The notes: a model not told the origin generated them from the letters alone. A DNA stretch of 64,000 nucleotides from Candidimonas sp. SYP-B2681 (GCF_003971065.1 NZ_RYDV01000002.1:248001-312000); one strand, 5' to 3'; shown: positions 1 to 8,810, counted from the stretch's first letter. Translations and numbers: made by a program.

Positions 1-68
1 TTATTCTCATCAATCTGATTGTTGATGTCTTGTATGGCATGATCAATCCGACGATACGCTACAGGTAG
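1..68 (+). CDS. Dipeptide/oligopeptide ABC permease (DppB/GsiC family), C-terminal end only
   Basis: Only the last 21 codons lie in the window, in frame from base 3 to a TAG at 66-68. They read as a hydrophobic stretch followed by [13 protein letters not shown] and a final Arg, the characteristic last cytoplasmic-end sequence of DppB/GsiC-type permeases, which usually close with D-x-L-Y-x-x-x-D/N-P-x-I-R-Y. The stop codon shares its G with the GTG start of the next permease, so the two are translationally coupled. The rest of the transporter (binding protein, ATPases) would lie to the left, outside the window or elsewhere. Confidence 0.75.
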   Translation, partial: ILINLIVDVLYGMINPTIRYR

Positions 69-973
69 TGCCAGCGATGAATCAAACTACGCTTACCCCT
101 GCTCCTATTGTCGCAGTCGATGCGCCGGCGCGCACGCCGTTCAGCGAATTCCGACGCAAATTTCGCAAGCAGAGTCTGGCGATGTGGGCGGGCATATTCG
201 TGGTGGCGTTGGTGCTCCTTGCCATTTTTGCGCCTTGGATAGTGCCTTTTGACGCAGAAAACTTTTTTGACTACGACGCGCTAAACAATCCACCGTCATG
301 GAAGCATTGGTTTGGTGTCGATTCCTTGGGACGCGATATCTTCAGTCGTGTCGTAATGGGGGCGCGCATTTCCTTGGCCGCTGGGTTTGTGTCTGTTGCG
401 CTGGGGGCGCTGGTTGGCACGGTGCTTGGCCTGCTTGCCGGCTATTACGAAGGTTGGTGGGAACGCATTATCATGCGCATTTCTGATGTGCTGTTGGCAT
501 TTCCGGGCATTTTGCTCGCCATTGGTGTGGTAGCGGTGTTGGGGTCCAGTATGGTTAACGTGATCATTGCCGTGGCGGTGTTCAGCGTACCTGCGTTTGC
601 CCGCCTGGTGCGCGGCAGTACGCTATCGATCAAGAATATGACTTATATCGAAGCGATGCGCAGCATCGGTGCCTCGGACGCAATCATCATCTTTCGCCAT
701 ATCCTGCCCGGCACCATATCACCTATCGTTGTGTACGGCACTATGCGCATCGGCACATCCATTATTACCGCAGCGAGCCTGTCTTTTTTAGGTATGGGCG
801 CCCAGCCGCCGACGCCTGAATGGGGCGCCATGCTTAACGATGCCCGATCCGACATGTTGCTTGCGCCGCATGTAGCGATCTTCCCGGCGCTCGCCATTTT
901 TCTAACGGTTCTTGCCTTTAACCTATTGGGTGACGGCTTGCGCGACGCGCTGGATCCCAAGATTGACCGATGA
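68..973 (+). CDS. Dipeptide/oligopeptide ABC transporter permease (DppC/GsiD family)
   Basis: 301 residues, normal for DppC-type inner-membrane permeases, which with a DppB-type partner form the channel of a peptide importer. A charged N-terminal arm is followed by TM1 (about 39-59), the periplasmic [13 protein letters not shown] motif (82-94) typical of DppC, further hydrophobic segments, and the cytoplasmic EAA loop (EAMRSIGAS at 195-203), which docks the ATPase. The GTG start overlaps the upstream stop (TAGTG); an in-frame ATG at 77 is the alternative. The two genes that follow are peptidases, which suggests that small or D-residue-containing peptides are imported and hydrolysed. The exact substrate cannot be read from the sequence. 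Confidence 0.92.
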   Translation: MPAMNQTTLTPAPIVAVDAPARTPFSEFRRKFRKQSLAMWAGIFVVALVLLAIFAPWIVPFDAENFFDYDALNNPPSWKHWFGVDSLGRDIFSRVVMGARISLAAGFVSVALGALVGTVLGLLAGYYEGWWERIIMRISDVLLAFPGILLAIGVVAVLGSSMVNVIIAVAVFSVPAFARLVRGSTLSIKNMTYIEAMRSIGASDAIIIFRHILPGTISPIVVYGTMRIGTSIITAASLSFLGMGAQPPTPEWGAMLNDARSDMLLAPHVAIFPALAIFLTVLAFNLLGDGLRDALDPKIDR

Positions 974-1039
974 TCTTACATTTCCGTTTTTTCGCCCCTG
1001 GATCGTTTCGCTTGAGTAACATGTTTAAGAAGGTAAACA

Positions 1040-2140
1040 GTGACACAGCACTATTTGTTTGACGCGCCTCGGGTGGGGCTTTTGCCCTCAGGTCCGCGCA
1101 ATTTGATTAGCGACGTGCCAGGTGTAAGGGTAGGTCATACAACGTTGTCTCAAGGCGATGTGCAAACGGGCGTTACGATCATCAAGCCGCACGCACAAGA
1201 TCCGTTCCTGTTCCAGGTACCGGCCGCAGTCAGCGTCATCAACGGCTTTGGCAAAAGCGTGGGCTTGGTTCAGGTGCAAGAGCTAGGCGTGCTGGAAACG
1301 CCGATTGCCCTGACGAATACGTTTTCGGTGGGGGAAGTGGCCACGGCCCAGATCCGTGAGGCGATCGCGGCGCATCCCGCTATAGGACGCGACTGGCCCA
1401 CGGTCAATCCGCTAGTATTCGAATGCAACGACGGCTATTTGAACGACATACAGGCGTTTGCCGTGTCTGCCAATGACTACGCTCAGGCATGCCAGAGCGC
1501 CACAGAGCACTTCGAGCAAGGGTCGGTCGGGGCAGGACGCGGCATGTCGTGCTTCGCACTGAAAGGCGGAATAGGCTCTGCCTCGCGCGTGGCTACCGTG
1601 TCGGCTGGACAGCAATACGTGGTGGGGGCCTTGGTGCTGGCCAACTTTGGACGCTTGGCCAATCTGACGGTAAAAGGGCGGCTCGTTGGTCAATACTTGC
1701 TCGCCAATGGTTTGTCCGTCGACCGAAAAGCGGTTGCCGACTCGGCGGCGGGTATCCCCGAAAAAGGCTCCATCATCATCCTGCTGGCGACGAATGCACC
1801 GCTCGACACGCGCCAGCTGCACAGGGTATCGAAGCGTGCAGCGGCGGGGCTGGCACGCATGGGCTCGGTGTATGGTCATGGCAGTGGCGATATCGCCCTG
1901 GCATTTACCACCGCCTACCAAATTCCGGCCATCGCTGAAAATGCCATGCCAGCAACCAGCATGCTGCACGAATCCCGAATCGATCCGCTATTCGAGACTG
2001 CTGCCGAGGCCACCGAACAAGCTATCGTCAACGCCTTGTGGGCAGCGACGTCGGTGAGGGGCAGAATGGGCAACCATCGTTGGGCCATCAACGACGTGTT
2101 GCCGCAGTGGCGTGAATATTTCGAAAAGGAAGGTCAGTGA
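1040..2140 (+). CDS. P1 family (S58, DmpA/BapA-type) aminopeptidase
   Basis: 366 residues, close to the 375 of DmpA (L-aminopeptidase / D-amidase-esterase of Ochrobactrum). This is an N-terminal-nucleophile family: the precursor cleaves itself and the new N-terminal Ser is the catalytic residue. The expected cleavage site is Gly243-Ser244 in KGSIIILLATNAPLD, matching DmpA Gly249-Ser250. The GRGMSCFALKGGIGSASR block at 167-183 and the N-terminal DVPGVRVGHTT block are also family signatures. There is no signal peptide, so it should be cytoplasmic. The GTG start has an AAGAAGG ribosome site just upstream, and the stop overlaps the next gene by 4 bp, so this enzyme and the D-aminopeptidase are co-translated. 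DmpA-type enzymes act on N-terminal small L-residues, D-Ala amides or beta-peptides; which applies here is unknown. Confidence 0.9.
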   Translation: MTQHYLFDAPRVGLLPSGPRNLISDVPGVRVGHTTLSQGDVQTGVTIIKPHAQDPFLFQVPAAVSVINGFGKSVGLVQVQELGVLETPIALTNTFSVGEVATAQIREAIAAHPAIGRDWPTVNPLVFECNDGYLNDIQAFAVSANDYAQACQSATEHFEQGSVGAGRGMSCFALKGGIGSASRVATVSAGQQYVVGALVLANFGRLANLTVKGRLVGQYLLANGLSVDRKAVADSAAGIPEKGSIIILLATNAPLDTRQLHRVSKRAAAGLARMGSVYGHGSGDIALAFTTAYQIPAIAENAMPATSMLHESRIDPLFETAAEATEQAIVNALWAATSVRGRMGNHRWAINDVLPQWREYFEKEGQ

Positions 2141-2958
2141 AAATTCTTGTTTCGGTCGATATAGAAGGTATCGCGGGCGTTACTCACAGCGAGCAGACCC
2201 GTAGCGGCAATGGCGAATACGAACGCGCACGCGCGTGGATGACAGCCGAGGCTAACGCCGCCATATGCGGCGCCTTCGACGGCGGCGCAGACGAGGTCTT
2301 GGTTAACGATTCCCATGGTAGCTTTCGCAATCTCTTGCTGGATCGGATGGACGAACGTGCGCAAGTGGTGACCGGCAAGCCTCGTTATCTGGGGATGATG
2401 GCCGGAGTTGAGCATCAATGCGATGCGGTATTCATGGTGGGCTACCATTCCAAGGCACAAACGGCCGGCATCTTGGCTCACACGATTAACAGCTTCGCGT
2501 TTCGACGAGTGAAGGTCAATGGCATGGAATTGGGCGAGGCCGGTTTGTATGGTGCTTTGGCCGGGGAACTCAACGCATCTGTCGCTCTGTTAACCGGAGA
2601 TGATGTGTTTCTGGCAGAAACCCGTGCGCTATTTCCTGGGGCGATGTCGGTGGAGACCAAACGCGCTTACGGCAATGCTTCGTGCTTGTCGCTGTCACCG
2701 GCGCTGGCATGCAAGCGAATATATGAAGCTGCACTGGCGGCGGTCAGCAACGTACCGGAATTGCGACCTTTCATTTTGTCGAAGCCACCGTTTACGTGTG
2801 AGCTTACAACGCAATCGCCGGGACAAGCCGACTTGTTCTGCCAATTGCCTTCGACCACGCGGGTCAATGATGCAACCTTGAGCTTTCAAGCAGAAAGCAT
2901 GTACGAATTGCTACGCGTGTTGAATAGCTTTTCCGCCATGTCTTTCATGTTGCGTTAA
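2137..2958 (+). CDS. dppA: D-aminopeptidase, M55 family (DppA-like)
   Basis: 273 residues, the same length class as Bacillus subtilis DppA, a zinc-dependent D-stereospecific aminopeptidase that forms decamers. The metal-binding and catalytic residues are visible at nearly identical numbers: Asp8 and Glu10 in VSVDIEGIAG, His60 in VNDSHG, His104 in GYHSKA, the catalytic His115 in LAHTIN, and a Glu at about 134 in NGMELGEAG. The GTG start overlaps the stop of the P1 peptidase (GTGA). With the permease genes upstream this resembles the Bacillus dpp arrangement, in which DppA sits in a dipeptide permease operon and processes imported D-residue peptides such as cell-wall fragments. The symbol is by family resemblance. 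Confidence 0.9.
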   Translation: MKILVSVDIEGIAGVTHSEQTRSGNGEYERARAWMTAEANAAICGAFDGGADEVLVNDSHGSFRNLLLDRMDERAQVVTGKPRYLGMMAGVEHQCDAVFMVGYHSKAQTAGILAHTINSFAFRRVKVNGMELGEAGLYGALAGELNASVALLTGDDVFLAETRALFPGAMSVETKRAYGNASCLSLSPALACKRIYEAALAAVSNVPELRPFILSKPPFTCELTTQSPGQADLFCQLPSTTRVNDATLSFQAESMYELLRVLNSFSAMSFMLR

Positions 2959-2982
2959 GGAGTAAGCCGTTGCTCCAAGGCG

Positions 2983-3309
2983 TCATTGTCGGCGCAACAC
3001 ATCTGTGGCGATGTGATCATCGGACACACCAGGAACCAAAAAGACCGTACCTATTGAGTTTGCAGTACGTAGTGGCAGGATCGCGCGGTAGGCCGGTGAC
3101 GTGTACCATTGGCGCGCGTCGCCAATGTCGGGAAACTCAATCACGATAATGTCGCCTTCTAAATTGCCTTCCAGGACGTCGATCGGATCCCCGTGTATTA
3201 GAAAGCGACCGCCGAACGGTGCCAGCGTCGCGTCGATTTGTTGAAGGTACTGGACGATGTCGGTGCCCATGTTGACGTGCTCCAAATGACCGATTGCGTA
3301 TGCGCTCAT
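2983..3309 (-). CDS. DUF1330 domain protein
   Basis: 108 residues. The fold is that of small DUF1330 alpha-beta barrel proteins (ABM/NIPSNAP-like): an N-terminal MSAYAIGHLEHVN strand, a central FLIHGDPIDVLEG segment (expected G-G/H-G pattern) and the IVIEFPDIGDARQWYTSPAYRAI block, which is the family hallmark. The biochemical role of the family is unsettled. An AAGGAGT ribosome site stands just before the ATG. It is divergent from the MmyB-type regulator at 3525, a common arrangement for a regulator and its target, so control by that protein is a reasonable guess. It converges with the end of the D-aminopeptidase gene. Confidence 0.85.
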   Translation of the reverse strand: MSAYAIGHLEHVNMGTDIVQYLQQIDATLAPFGGRFLIHGDPIDVLEGNLEGDIIVIEFPDIGDARQWYTSPAYRAILPLRTANSIGTVFLVPGVSDDHIATDVLRRQ

Positions 3310-3524
3310 GGTTGACTCCTTGTCATGGTGGTGGAGGCGTCGGTTAAGAGGTTTCTCATCCGACGGTAAGCTGCAGTGTCGGTCACGCCTCTGGCCCCCG
3401 CAATTACCTCCGAGGTCAAGTTAGAGCCTGCATGTATATCGCAGCAAGGCAGGCCACCAGGTTGTTGTGTTGTCTTTATCCTTGCAAAGTGAATTTTTCT
3501 AGTTCGATAAGAAAGGTCAATTGA

Positions 3525-4361
3525 ATGCGTGTAGCTACTGCAACCTCACATCGTCAGTATTTCAGCGACTTTGCGGCAGCTTTGCGATACTGGCGGGGCA
3601 AGCGAGGCTATAGCCAGCTACAGCTTTCGAACATCAGCTCCATTTCCCAGCGCCATATAAGCTTTCTTGAGAAAGGGCGCTCTCAACCTAGCAAGGACCT
3701 TATCCTCAGGCTTGGAGTGGCACTCGAGGTTCCTTTGCGTCAACGGAACATCATGCTTCTTGCGGCCGGTTTTGCGCCTGCCTACCACGAGCGCAAACTA
3801 ACCGACCCCGAGGTGGCGCCAGTCCGAAGGGCTCTGGACTTCATGTTGGCCCAGCAGTTGCCCTACCCAGCGCTGGTGGTCGACCGGCTGTGGAATCTTC
3901 AGATGGCCAATGCTTCTGCTTCCGGTTTGATTCGGTGGCTGCTAAACGTTCCGCCCGACCATGATCTTTCCAAGGACGGTGCCGCCAACGTGCTCAAGAT
4001 GATGTTCGACCCCACCGGATTGCGCCAGTTTTTGGTCAACTGGCAAACCGTCTGTTCAGACCTTCTGCACTGGATTCAACGTGAAGCATTGAGCGATGGG
4101 CCTGGAAGCGAGGCGACCGCGTTACTGGATGAATTGCTCGCGTTGGCTGGTGGCGGCCTGTGTGTCGAAACGCCCGACCTGGACCGACATACTTTGCCTT
4201 TCCTGCCAATGCAATTACGCAAAGATGGCGTTGAGCTGAATCTGTTCACCACGATTGCTACACTCGGTACGCCCAGGGACGTGACCTTGCATGAATTGCG
4301 CATTGAATCCTTTTTTGCCGCCGATGATGCCACCGCCGAGTGGTTCCGAGCACGGGCATGA
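3525..4361 (+). CDS. XRE-family transcriptional regulator with MmyB-like ligand domain
   Basis: 278 residues. Residues about 14-75 form a Cro/C1-type helix-turn-helix (ALRYWRGKRGYSQLQLSNISSIS...FLEKGRSQPS). The rest (about 105-278) matches the MmyB-like C-terminal domain, a PAS-type fold that in some members binds fatty acids: the PALVVDRLWNLQMAN motif and the closing TLGTPRDVTLHELRIESFFAADDATAEWF block are diagnostic. Such proteins usually control a neighbouring oxidoreductase or metabolic gene. Here the divergent neighbour is the DUF1330 gene at 3309. The ATG is preceded by AAAGG. The 215-bp region between them should hold both promoters; I see no clear operator in it. Confidence 0.88.
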   Translation: MRVATATSHRQYFSDFAAALRYWRGKRGYSQLQLSNISSISQRHISFLEKGRSQPSKDLILRLGVALEVPLRQRNIMLLAAGFAPAYHERKLTDPEVAPVRRALDFMLAQQLPYPALVVDRLWNLQMANASASGLIRWLLNVPPDHDLSKDGAANVLKMMFDPTGLRQFLVNWQTVCSDLLHWIQREALSDGPGSEATALLDELLALAGGGLCVETPDLDRHTLPFLPMQLRKDGVELNLFTTIATLGTPRDVTLHELRIESFFAADDATAEWFRARA

Positions 4362-4450
4362 AGCGGGTCGTATTGCGCAGATTTCGCGTAAATAATGCGT
4401 CTACTCTTAGTGCAAGAAATAAGCGTTCGTAGTTCGTATAGACTACGCAA

Positions 4451-6511
4451 ATGCTAAATAGTAACTATTCCGACTCCTTAGTCGCCGTCTCATTTCTGGT
4501 CGCCATTCTGGCGTCCTACACCGCGCTGGATATGGCCGGCCGTATCAGTATCGCTAAAGGCAACGCGTCTAATTGGTGGTGGGCTGGCGGTTCGTTTGCC
4601 ATGGGTCTGGGCATTTGGTCCATGCACTTCATTGGGATGCTGGCGTTTCGCCTGCCGATTGAGCTTGCCTACGACCCCTGGATAACTTTACTTTCGCTAA
4701 TTGTCGCCATTGCTTCATCGGCTTTCGCATTATGGATTGCGTGCCGAAGCACGCTTACGGCGCGAAGACTTTTATGCGGCGCCTTCGTTATGGGTGCTGG
4801 CATTGCATCGATGCATTATTTGGGCATGGAAGCCATGCGTATGCAGCCTGGGATCATCTACAACCGGGCCTGGTTGGCCTTGTCAATCGCGATCGCCATG
4901 GTCGCCTCAGGCGCGGCGCTGTGGATAACTTTTCGACTGCAACGTGTGTCCTCCCACCTGCGGTTATTACGTTTCGGCGCAGCCATCGTAATGGGTTGCG
5001 CCATTGTCGGCATGCATTACAGCGGCATGGCAGCGGCGCAGTTCCCCGTAGGCAGCGTCTGTGGAGCAGCACGATTCGGGATGGACACCGCGTGGCTATC
5101 GCTGCTGGTTATTCTTGTTACCGTCGCAGTACTAGCCATAGCGCTGATCATTTCCATACTGGATAACCGGTTCGAGTCGCGCACCGGGGCGCTCAACGTA
5201 TCACTGACTGAAGCGAATATGTCGCTTAGACGCCTGGCTTTACATGATGCTCTCACGGGATTGCCCAACCGGGCGCTGCTAGAAGATCGAATCGAGCAGT
5301 CGATAGAGGCCGCTAAGCGGAATCAAACCAAGTTTTCGTTGCTTTTTATGGATCTCGATGGTTTCAAAGCGGTCAATGATGCCTATGGTCACGCCATTGG
5401 TGACCTTTTGCTGATCGAGGTCGCACAGCGGGTCAAGAACAGGATACGCGCGGAAGACACCGTTGCTCGCTTAGGTGGTGACGAGTTCGTCGTGCTGATG
5501 CAAACCGGCGAGCCCAGCGATTTAGCGACCCTAGCGGCCGATATCGTCGAAATGATCGCGCAGCCATTTACCGCAAAAGGATATGAGCTACGTCTTTCAA
5601 CAAGTCTTGGCATCGCCATTTATCCCGAAAACGGCTTGGACTCACATGTTTTACTGGTTAATGCTGATGCCGCCATGTATCACAGCAAAGACACCGGACG
5701 TAACGGGTATTCGTTCTTCGATCCGTCGATGAACGTCAACGCAGAGGACCATTTGCAGCTTGTTCATGACCTGCGCCTTGCGGTGGAACGCAATGAACTC
5801 GTTTTGCATTACCAAGCGAAATTCGACGATCCGGATGGAGCAGTGATAGGTGCCGAAGCACTGGTACGGTGGCAGCACCCCATACATGGCATGGTGCCGC
5901 CAGATCGCTTTATTCCGGCCGCCGAGAAGACAGGGTTAATCATCGCGATCGATACCTGGGTTCTCAATGAGGCGTGTCGGCAACTTAAACTATGGCACGT
6001 TGCGGGAAGGACGAATTGGACGATTGCCGTCAACTTGTCGGCCCTTCAATTCCGGCACTCGGCACTTATCGGCACCGTTCGACGCACGCTCGAGCGCTAT
6101 CAACTGCCCGCTGAAGCGCTGATCCTTGAAGTGACCGAGTCGACGGCCATGCGCGACGTCGAGGCCAGCATGGCAATCTTGGACCAACTTGATGCCATGG
6201 GCGTCAAAATCTCGATTGACGATTTCGGCACAGGATACTCGAGCCTGCTTTACCTGAAACGACTGCCAGCCAGCGAGCTGAAAATTGACCGCGGGTTTAT
6301 TGGCGACCTGGTGCATAACTCCGAAGACGCCGCCATCGTGTCGGCGATTGTGGGGCTGGGTAAAGCTCTGAAGATGAATATCGTTGCCGAGGGGGTGGAA
6401 ACCTTGTCACAACAGAATCTGTTGACCGAATTGGGTTGTGACTCTTTGCAGGGCTATCTGCTTGGTCGTCCGGTGACGGCGACGGAGTTTTTCGATGCAG
6501 CGAAAATATAA
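4451..6511 (+). CDS. MHYT-GGDEF-EAL membrane c-di-GMP turnover protein
   Basis: 686 residues. The N-terminus is an integral-membrane MHYT sensor of seven hydrophobic segments, with the M-H-F/Y-x-G-M motif repeated three times (SMHFIGM at 58-63, SMHYLGM near 122, GMHYSGM near 188). These repeats are proposed to bind copper and to sense gases such as O2, CO or NO. A GGDEF diguanylate cyclase domain follows, with an intact GGDEF at 342-346 and an I-site RAED five residues before it. The C-terminal EAL phosphodiesterase domain has EALVRW at 469-474 and DDFGTGYSSLLYL. Both active sites look intact, so the protein could make and degrade c-di-GMP, with the MHYT domain setting the balance. It stands alone; the start overlaps no other gene. 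Confidence 0.95.
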   Translation: MLNSNYSDSLVAVSFLVAILASYTALDMAGRISIAKGNASNWWWAGGSFAMGLGIWSMHFIGMLAFRLPIELAYDPWITLLSLIVAIASSAFALWIACRSTLTARRLLCGAFVMGAGIASMHYLGMEAMRMQPGIIYNRAWLALSIAIAMVASGAALWITFRLQRVSSHLRLLRFGAAIVMGCAIVGMHYSGMAAAQFPVGSVCGAARFGMDTAWLSLLVILVTVAVLAIALIISILDNRFESRTGALNVSLTEANMSLRRLALHDALTGLPNRALLEDRIEQSIEAAKRNQTKFSLLFMDLDGFKAVNDAYGHAIGDLLLIEVAQRVKNRIRAEDTVARLGGDEFVVLMQTGEPSDLATLAADIVEMIAQPFTAKGYELRLSTSLGIAIYPENGLDSHVLLVNADAAMYHSKDTGRNGYSFFDPSMNVNAEDHLQLVHDLRLAVERNELVLHYQAKFDDPDGAVIGAEALVRWQHPIHGMVPPDRFIPAAEKTGLIIAIDTWVLNEACRQLKLWHVAGRTNWTIAVNLSALQFRHSALIGTVRRTLERYQLPAEALILEVTESTAMRDVEASMAILDQLDAMGVKISIDDFGTGYSSLLYLKRLPASELKIDRGFIGDLVHNSEDAAIVSAIVGLGKALKMNIVAEGVETLSQQNLLTELGCDSLQGYLLGRPVTATEFFDAAKI

Positions 6512-6669
6512 AAGTTAGCGATAGCGCTAGGGCCCATGTTTCACAATACTTACCCGGTTTGGACTGCAGTCTTGGGCTATTGCAGCTTTTCGTTCCGGTA
6601 CAGATGATTGAATTAATACGCATCAAATAAGGACGTGTGACTTGGTGGATCGATTTCTTGAAGCACCTA

Positions 6670-6714
6670 TGCCAGCCGGCCAGCTGATGACTGGCTCGCA
6701 TAGTTTACTTTTTT
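6670..6714 (+). terminator. Weak candidate terminator after the GGDEF-EAL gene
   Basis: A small hairpin (GCCAG, 7-nt loop, CTGGC at 6679-6695, with outer ATGC/GCAT pairs) is followed by a run of six Ts at 6709-6714. It lies about 160 bp after the stop of the c-di-GMP gene, and the stem is imperfect. The rest of 6512-6792 shows no gene. Confidence 0.3.
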
Positions 6715-6792
6715 CATCAAAACAGGCCTTAAGCGAAGGCTGTCATTAGATCAGAAAGAAGTGACGTTCCTATAGCCCGCAAGCGGTATTGA

Positions 6793-7205
6793 ATGGTTCA
6801 GCAGGCGCTCCGGGGTGTCGCTCTGGCCAGTGGTCTGGTAATGGCATTCGGGTCAAGCGCCGCCCACCCCTGATAGAAATCATCATTTCGTTCCCTGCGG
6901 CAGGAGCCACCGATGCCTCGGCGCGCGCTGTAGGGCAGGGTTTTTTTTGAAAAGCTGAGACAAACCGTGCGCAATCCGATGGTTATACGTTGTATCTCCA
7001 AGCAACCCCAAGCCAGGCGATTGCCGCCGCGATTTATCAGGAACAGAATGTGAGTCTCCTTAAGGACTTTGTCCCCATCGGTCGAGATGGCTTTGTGCCG
7101 CTTGTCCCTATGTTTTTGCCGATCAAGACCGTTAGTGAGCTAGTTGTCTATCTGAAGGCAAAGCCGGGCAACGCTAACTTTGCGTCGCAGGGCCAGGAGG
7201 GCTAG
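6793..7205 (+). pseudogene. Decayed Bug/TctC-type receptor gene (N-terminal half)
   Basis: Three pieces in two frames reconstruct the first part of a Bug receptor. ATG at 6793 opens a signal peptide (MVQQALRGVALASGLVMAFG... ending AHP) that stops at TGA 6871-6873. Shifted by one frame, 6873-6950 reads IEIIISFPAAGATDASARAVGQ, the conserved first strand and ligand-loop motif of Bug proteins, then hits TGA. From about 6976 the text SDGYTLYLQATPSQAIAAA... runs to LKAKPGNANFASQGQEG and a stop at 7205. About 25 residues between VGQ and DGYTL (normally the ENKPGAGG segment) are missing, and the whole C-terminal half is gone. At least two frameshifts or stops plus a deletion make this non-functional. 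It lies just before an operon that still has an intact Bug gene. Confidence 0.85.
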
Positions 7206-7492
7206 CCGAAGTCCCATGTGCTCAGCATGTTGTCGGCGATAGCGTGCGTGCCCGCACAAAGCACACCTAACCTCGTCGCGTCCGAACTCGTTATAGAGTC
7301 AATAACGATATTGCTTGTAAATCGGCACGGGGAATTTTTTGTGATCACACTTTATGGATCGTTTCCCACGCCATAGTTATGGAGCGTCCCGAACTAGGTA
7401 TGACTTTATCTCATGGGAGAGTGCCTAATAGGAAGTGGTCAAGCGGCGAGCCCTGGTTGATGATGCTACTTACGTCGATAAGGGAGCTTCAG
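7206..7492 (+). other. Gene-free stretch between Bug remnant and acyl-CoA dehydrogenase operon
   Basis: No convincing coding sequence, terminator or repeat is visible. It follows directly on the truncated Bug remnant, may be further decayed sequence of the same gene, and probably holds the promoter of the operon that starts near 7493. Confidence 0.4.
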
Positions 7493-7615
7493 ATGCCGCA
7501 AAAACTTAAATTACGGTTCCGTTTGGCGACTGAGGTTACCTGTTCCTGCATGGCAGCGCTTTCGCACGCCGAAACGAAACATATCTTGCATAGTCACATT
7601 GGAAATTCTTTATGA
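7493..7615 (+). CDS. Possible 40-residue leader peptide coupled to the acyl-CoA dehydrogenase
   Basis: ATG at 7493 is preceded by a good ribosome site (AGGGAG, 6 nt spacing). The frame runs 40 codons to TGA 7613-7615, which overlaps the ATG of the acyl-CoA dehydrogenase as ATGA, a typical coupling arrangement. The product starts MPQKLKLRFRLATEV, then CSCMAALSHAETKHIL: a positively charged start, a short hydrophobic part and an A-x-A-like end. It may be the signal-peptide stump of another lost receptor gene, now used only for translational coupling, or chance. I recognise no family. Confidence 0.35.
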   Translation: MPQKLKLRFRLATEVTCSCMAALSHAETKHILHSHIGNSL

Positions 7616-8763
7616 ACTTCGAGTTAAACGAAGAGTACTTGGCTTTTTCCGATTCCGTCCGGCGTTTTGCCCAGGCGAATCTGGCAACGGATGCATTGGA
7701 ACGTGCGCATTCGGCGCAATTTCCCTGGACAGTAGCGCAGCAGCTGTCGCGGCAAGGCCTTCTGGGCATAGCATTTTCTGAAGAAGATGGTGGCCAGGGT
7801 GGTTCGTTGATGCATGCGATATTGGCTATCCAGGAGGTTGCGCTGGTTTGCCCAAAAAGTGCGGATATTGTTCAGGCGGGCAATTTCGGCCCCATCCGAA
7901 CATTTGTCGAATATGCATCCGCTGAGCAAAAATCTAGATTCTTGCCCGACTTGCTGGGCGGTAGAAAACTGATTGCCTTGGGTATGAGCGAACCGGAGGC
8001 GGGATCGGCCGTGACGCAGTTGGCGACATCGGCCCGTATCGACGGTGACGAAGTGATCATCAATGGCAGCAAGGTGTTCTCTACCCATAGTCCGGAGGCC
8101 GACCTGTTCTTGGTCTATGTGCGTTTTGGTCCAGGAGTAAATGGTATTGGCTCAGTACTGATAGAGCGTGGCACGCCTGGCTTTGGCATTGGCCAACCGT
8201 CGGCCTTTATGAGCGGCGAAACCTGGTGCCAGCTGTATTTTGAAGATTGCCGTATTCCTGCTGCCAACATTTTGCTGGCCGAGGGAGGATTCAAAAAACA
8301 GATATCGGGATTCAACGTAGAGCGGTTGGGCAATTCATCACGTTCACTCGCCTTGGGCCGTCATTGTTTCAACGTCGCCCGGGAACATGCATTGATACGA
8401 CGTCAATTTGGACGTGATTTATGTGAGTTCCAGGGGATCCAATGGAAGTTCGCCGAGATGAAACTCAAGCTTGAGTCCGCCCAATTGATGTTGTACAAGG
8501 CGGCGCTCGAAGGCGAACACGGACTGCCTAGTGCGCAAAGCACAGCATTGGCCAAGCTGGCCTGCAATCAAGCGGGATGGGACGTAGCCAATGAAGCCCT
8601 GCAAGTAATGGGCGGCATGGGCTATAGCCAGGAGTCCATTGTTGAGTATTGTCTGCGCCGTATCCGTGGGTGGATGATCGCTGGCGGTTCCATAGAAATG
8701 CTGAAGAATCGTATAGCCGAAGGAGTCTTCGAGCGCAATTTCTCGCAACGTCCGCCTGCCTGA
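7612..8763 (+). CDS. Acyl-CoA dehydrogenase (catalytic Glu in the IVD/LCAD-type position)
   Basis: 383 residues, full length for FAD-dependent acyl-CoA dehydrogenases, which introduce a trans-2 double bond into an acyl-CoA and pass electrons to ETF. Family landmarks are ALGMSEPEAGSA (FAD/substrate loop, 122-133), RRQFGRDLCEFQGIQ (263-277) and QVMGGMGYSQE (331-341). The usual medium-chain catalytic Glu in the Y-E-G-T motif is absent: the aligned segment is IAGGS with Ala357. Instead Glu237 precedes the conserved Arg238 in FNVERLGN, the position used by isovaleryl-CoA and long-chain enzymes. It should therefore be active, with branched or unusual substrates. It is the first main gene of the 7.6-13.8 kb operon, with a Bug receptor and CoA ligase behind it. 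Confidence 0.93.
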   Translation: MNFELNEEYLAFSDSVRRFAQANLATDALERAHSAQFPWTVAQQLSRQGLLGIAFSEEDGGQGGSLMHAILAIQEVALVCPKSADIVQAGNFGPIRTFVEYASAEQKSRFLPDLLGGRKLIALGMSEPEAGSAVTQLATSARIDGDEVIINGSKVFSTHSPEADLFLVYVRFGPGVNGIGSVLIERGTPGFGIGQPSAFMSGETWCQLYFEDCRIPAANILLAEGGFKKQISGFNVERLGNSSRSLALGRHCFNVAREHALIRRQFGRDLCEFQGIQWKFAEMKLKLESAQLMLYKAALEGEHGLPSAQSTALAKLACNQAGWDVANEALQVMGGMGYSQESIVEYCLRRIRGWMIAGGSIEMLKNRIAEGVFERNFSQRPPA

Positions 8764-8810
8764 AGTACGTTTTTTCACCTATGTAGGCGTCAAATAAGAG
8801 GAGACAAAAA

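Noticed and set aside
66-77. ATG at 77 as the start of the DppC-type permease
   Set aside because: The GTG at 68 overlaps the upstream stop in a coupling arrangement; the difference is only three residues, so the choice remains open.
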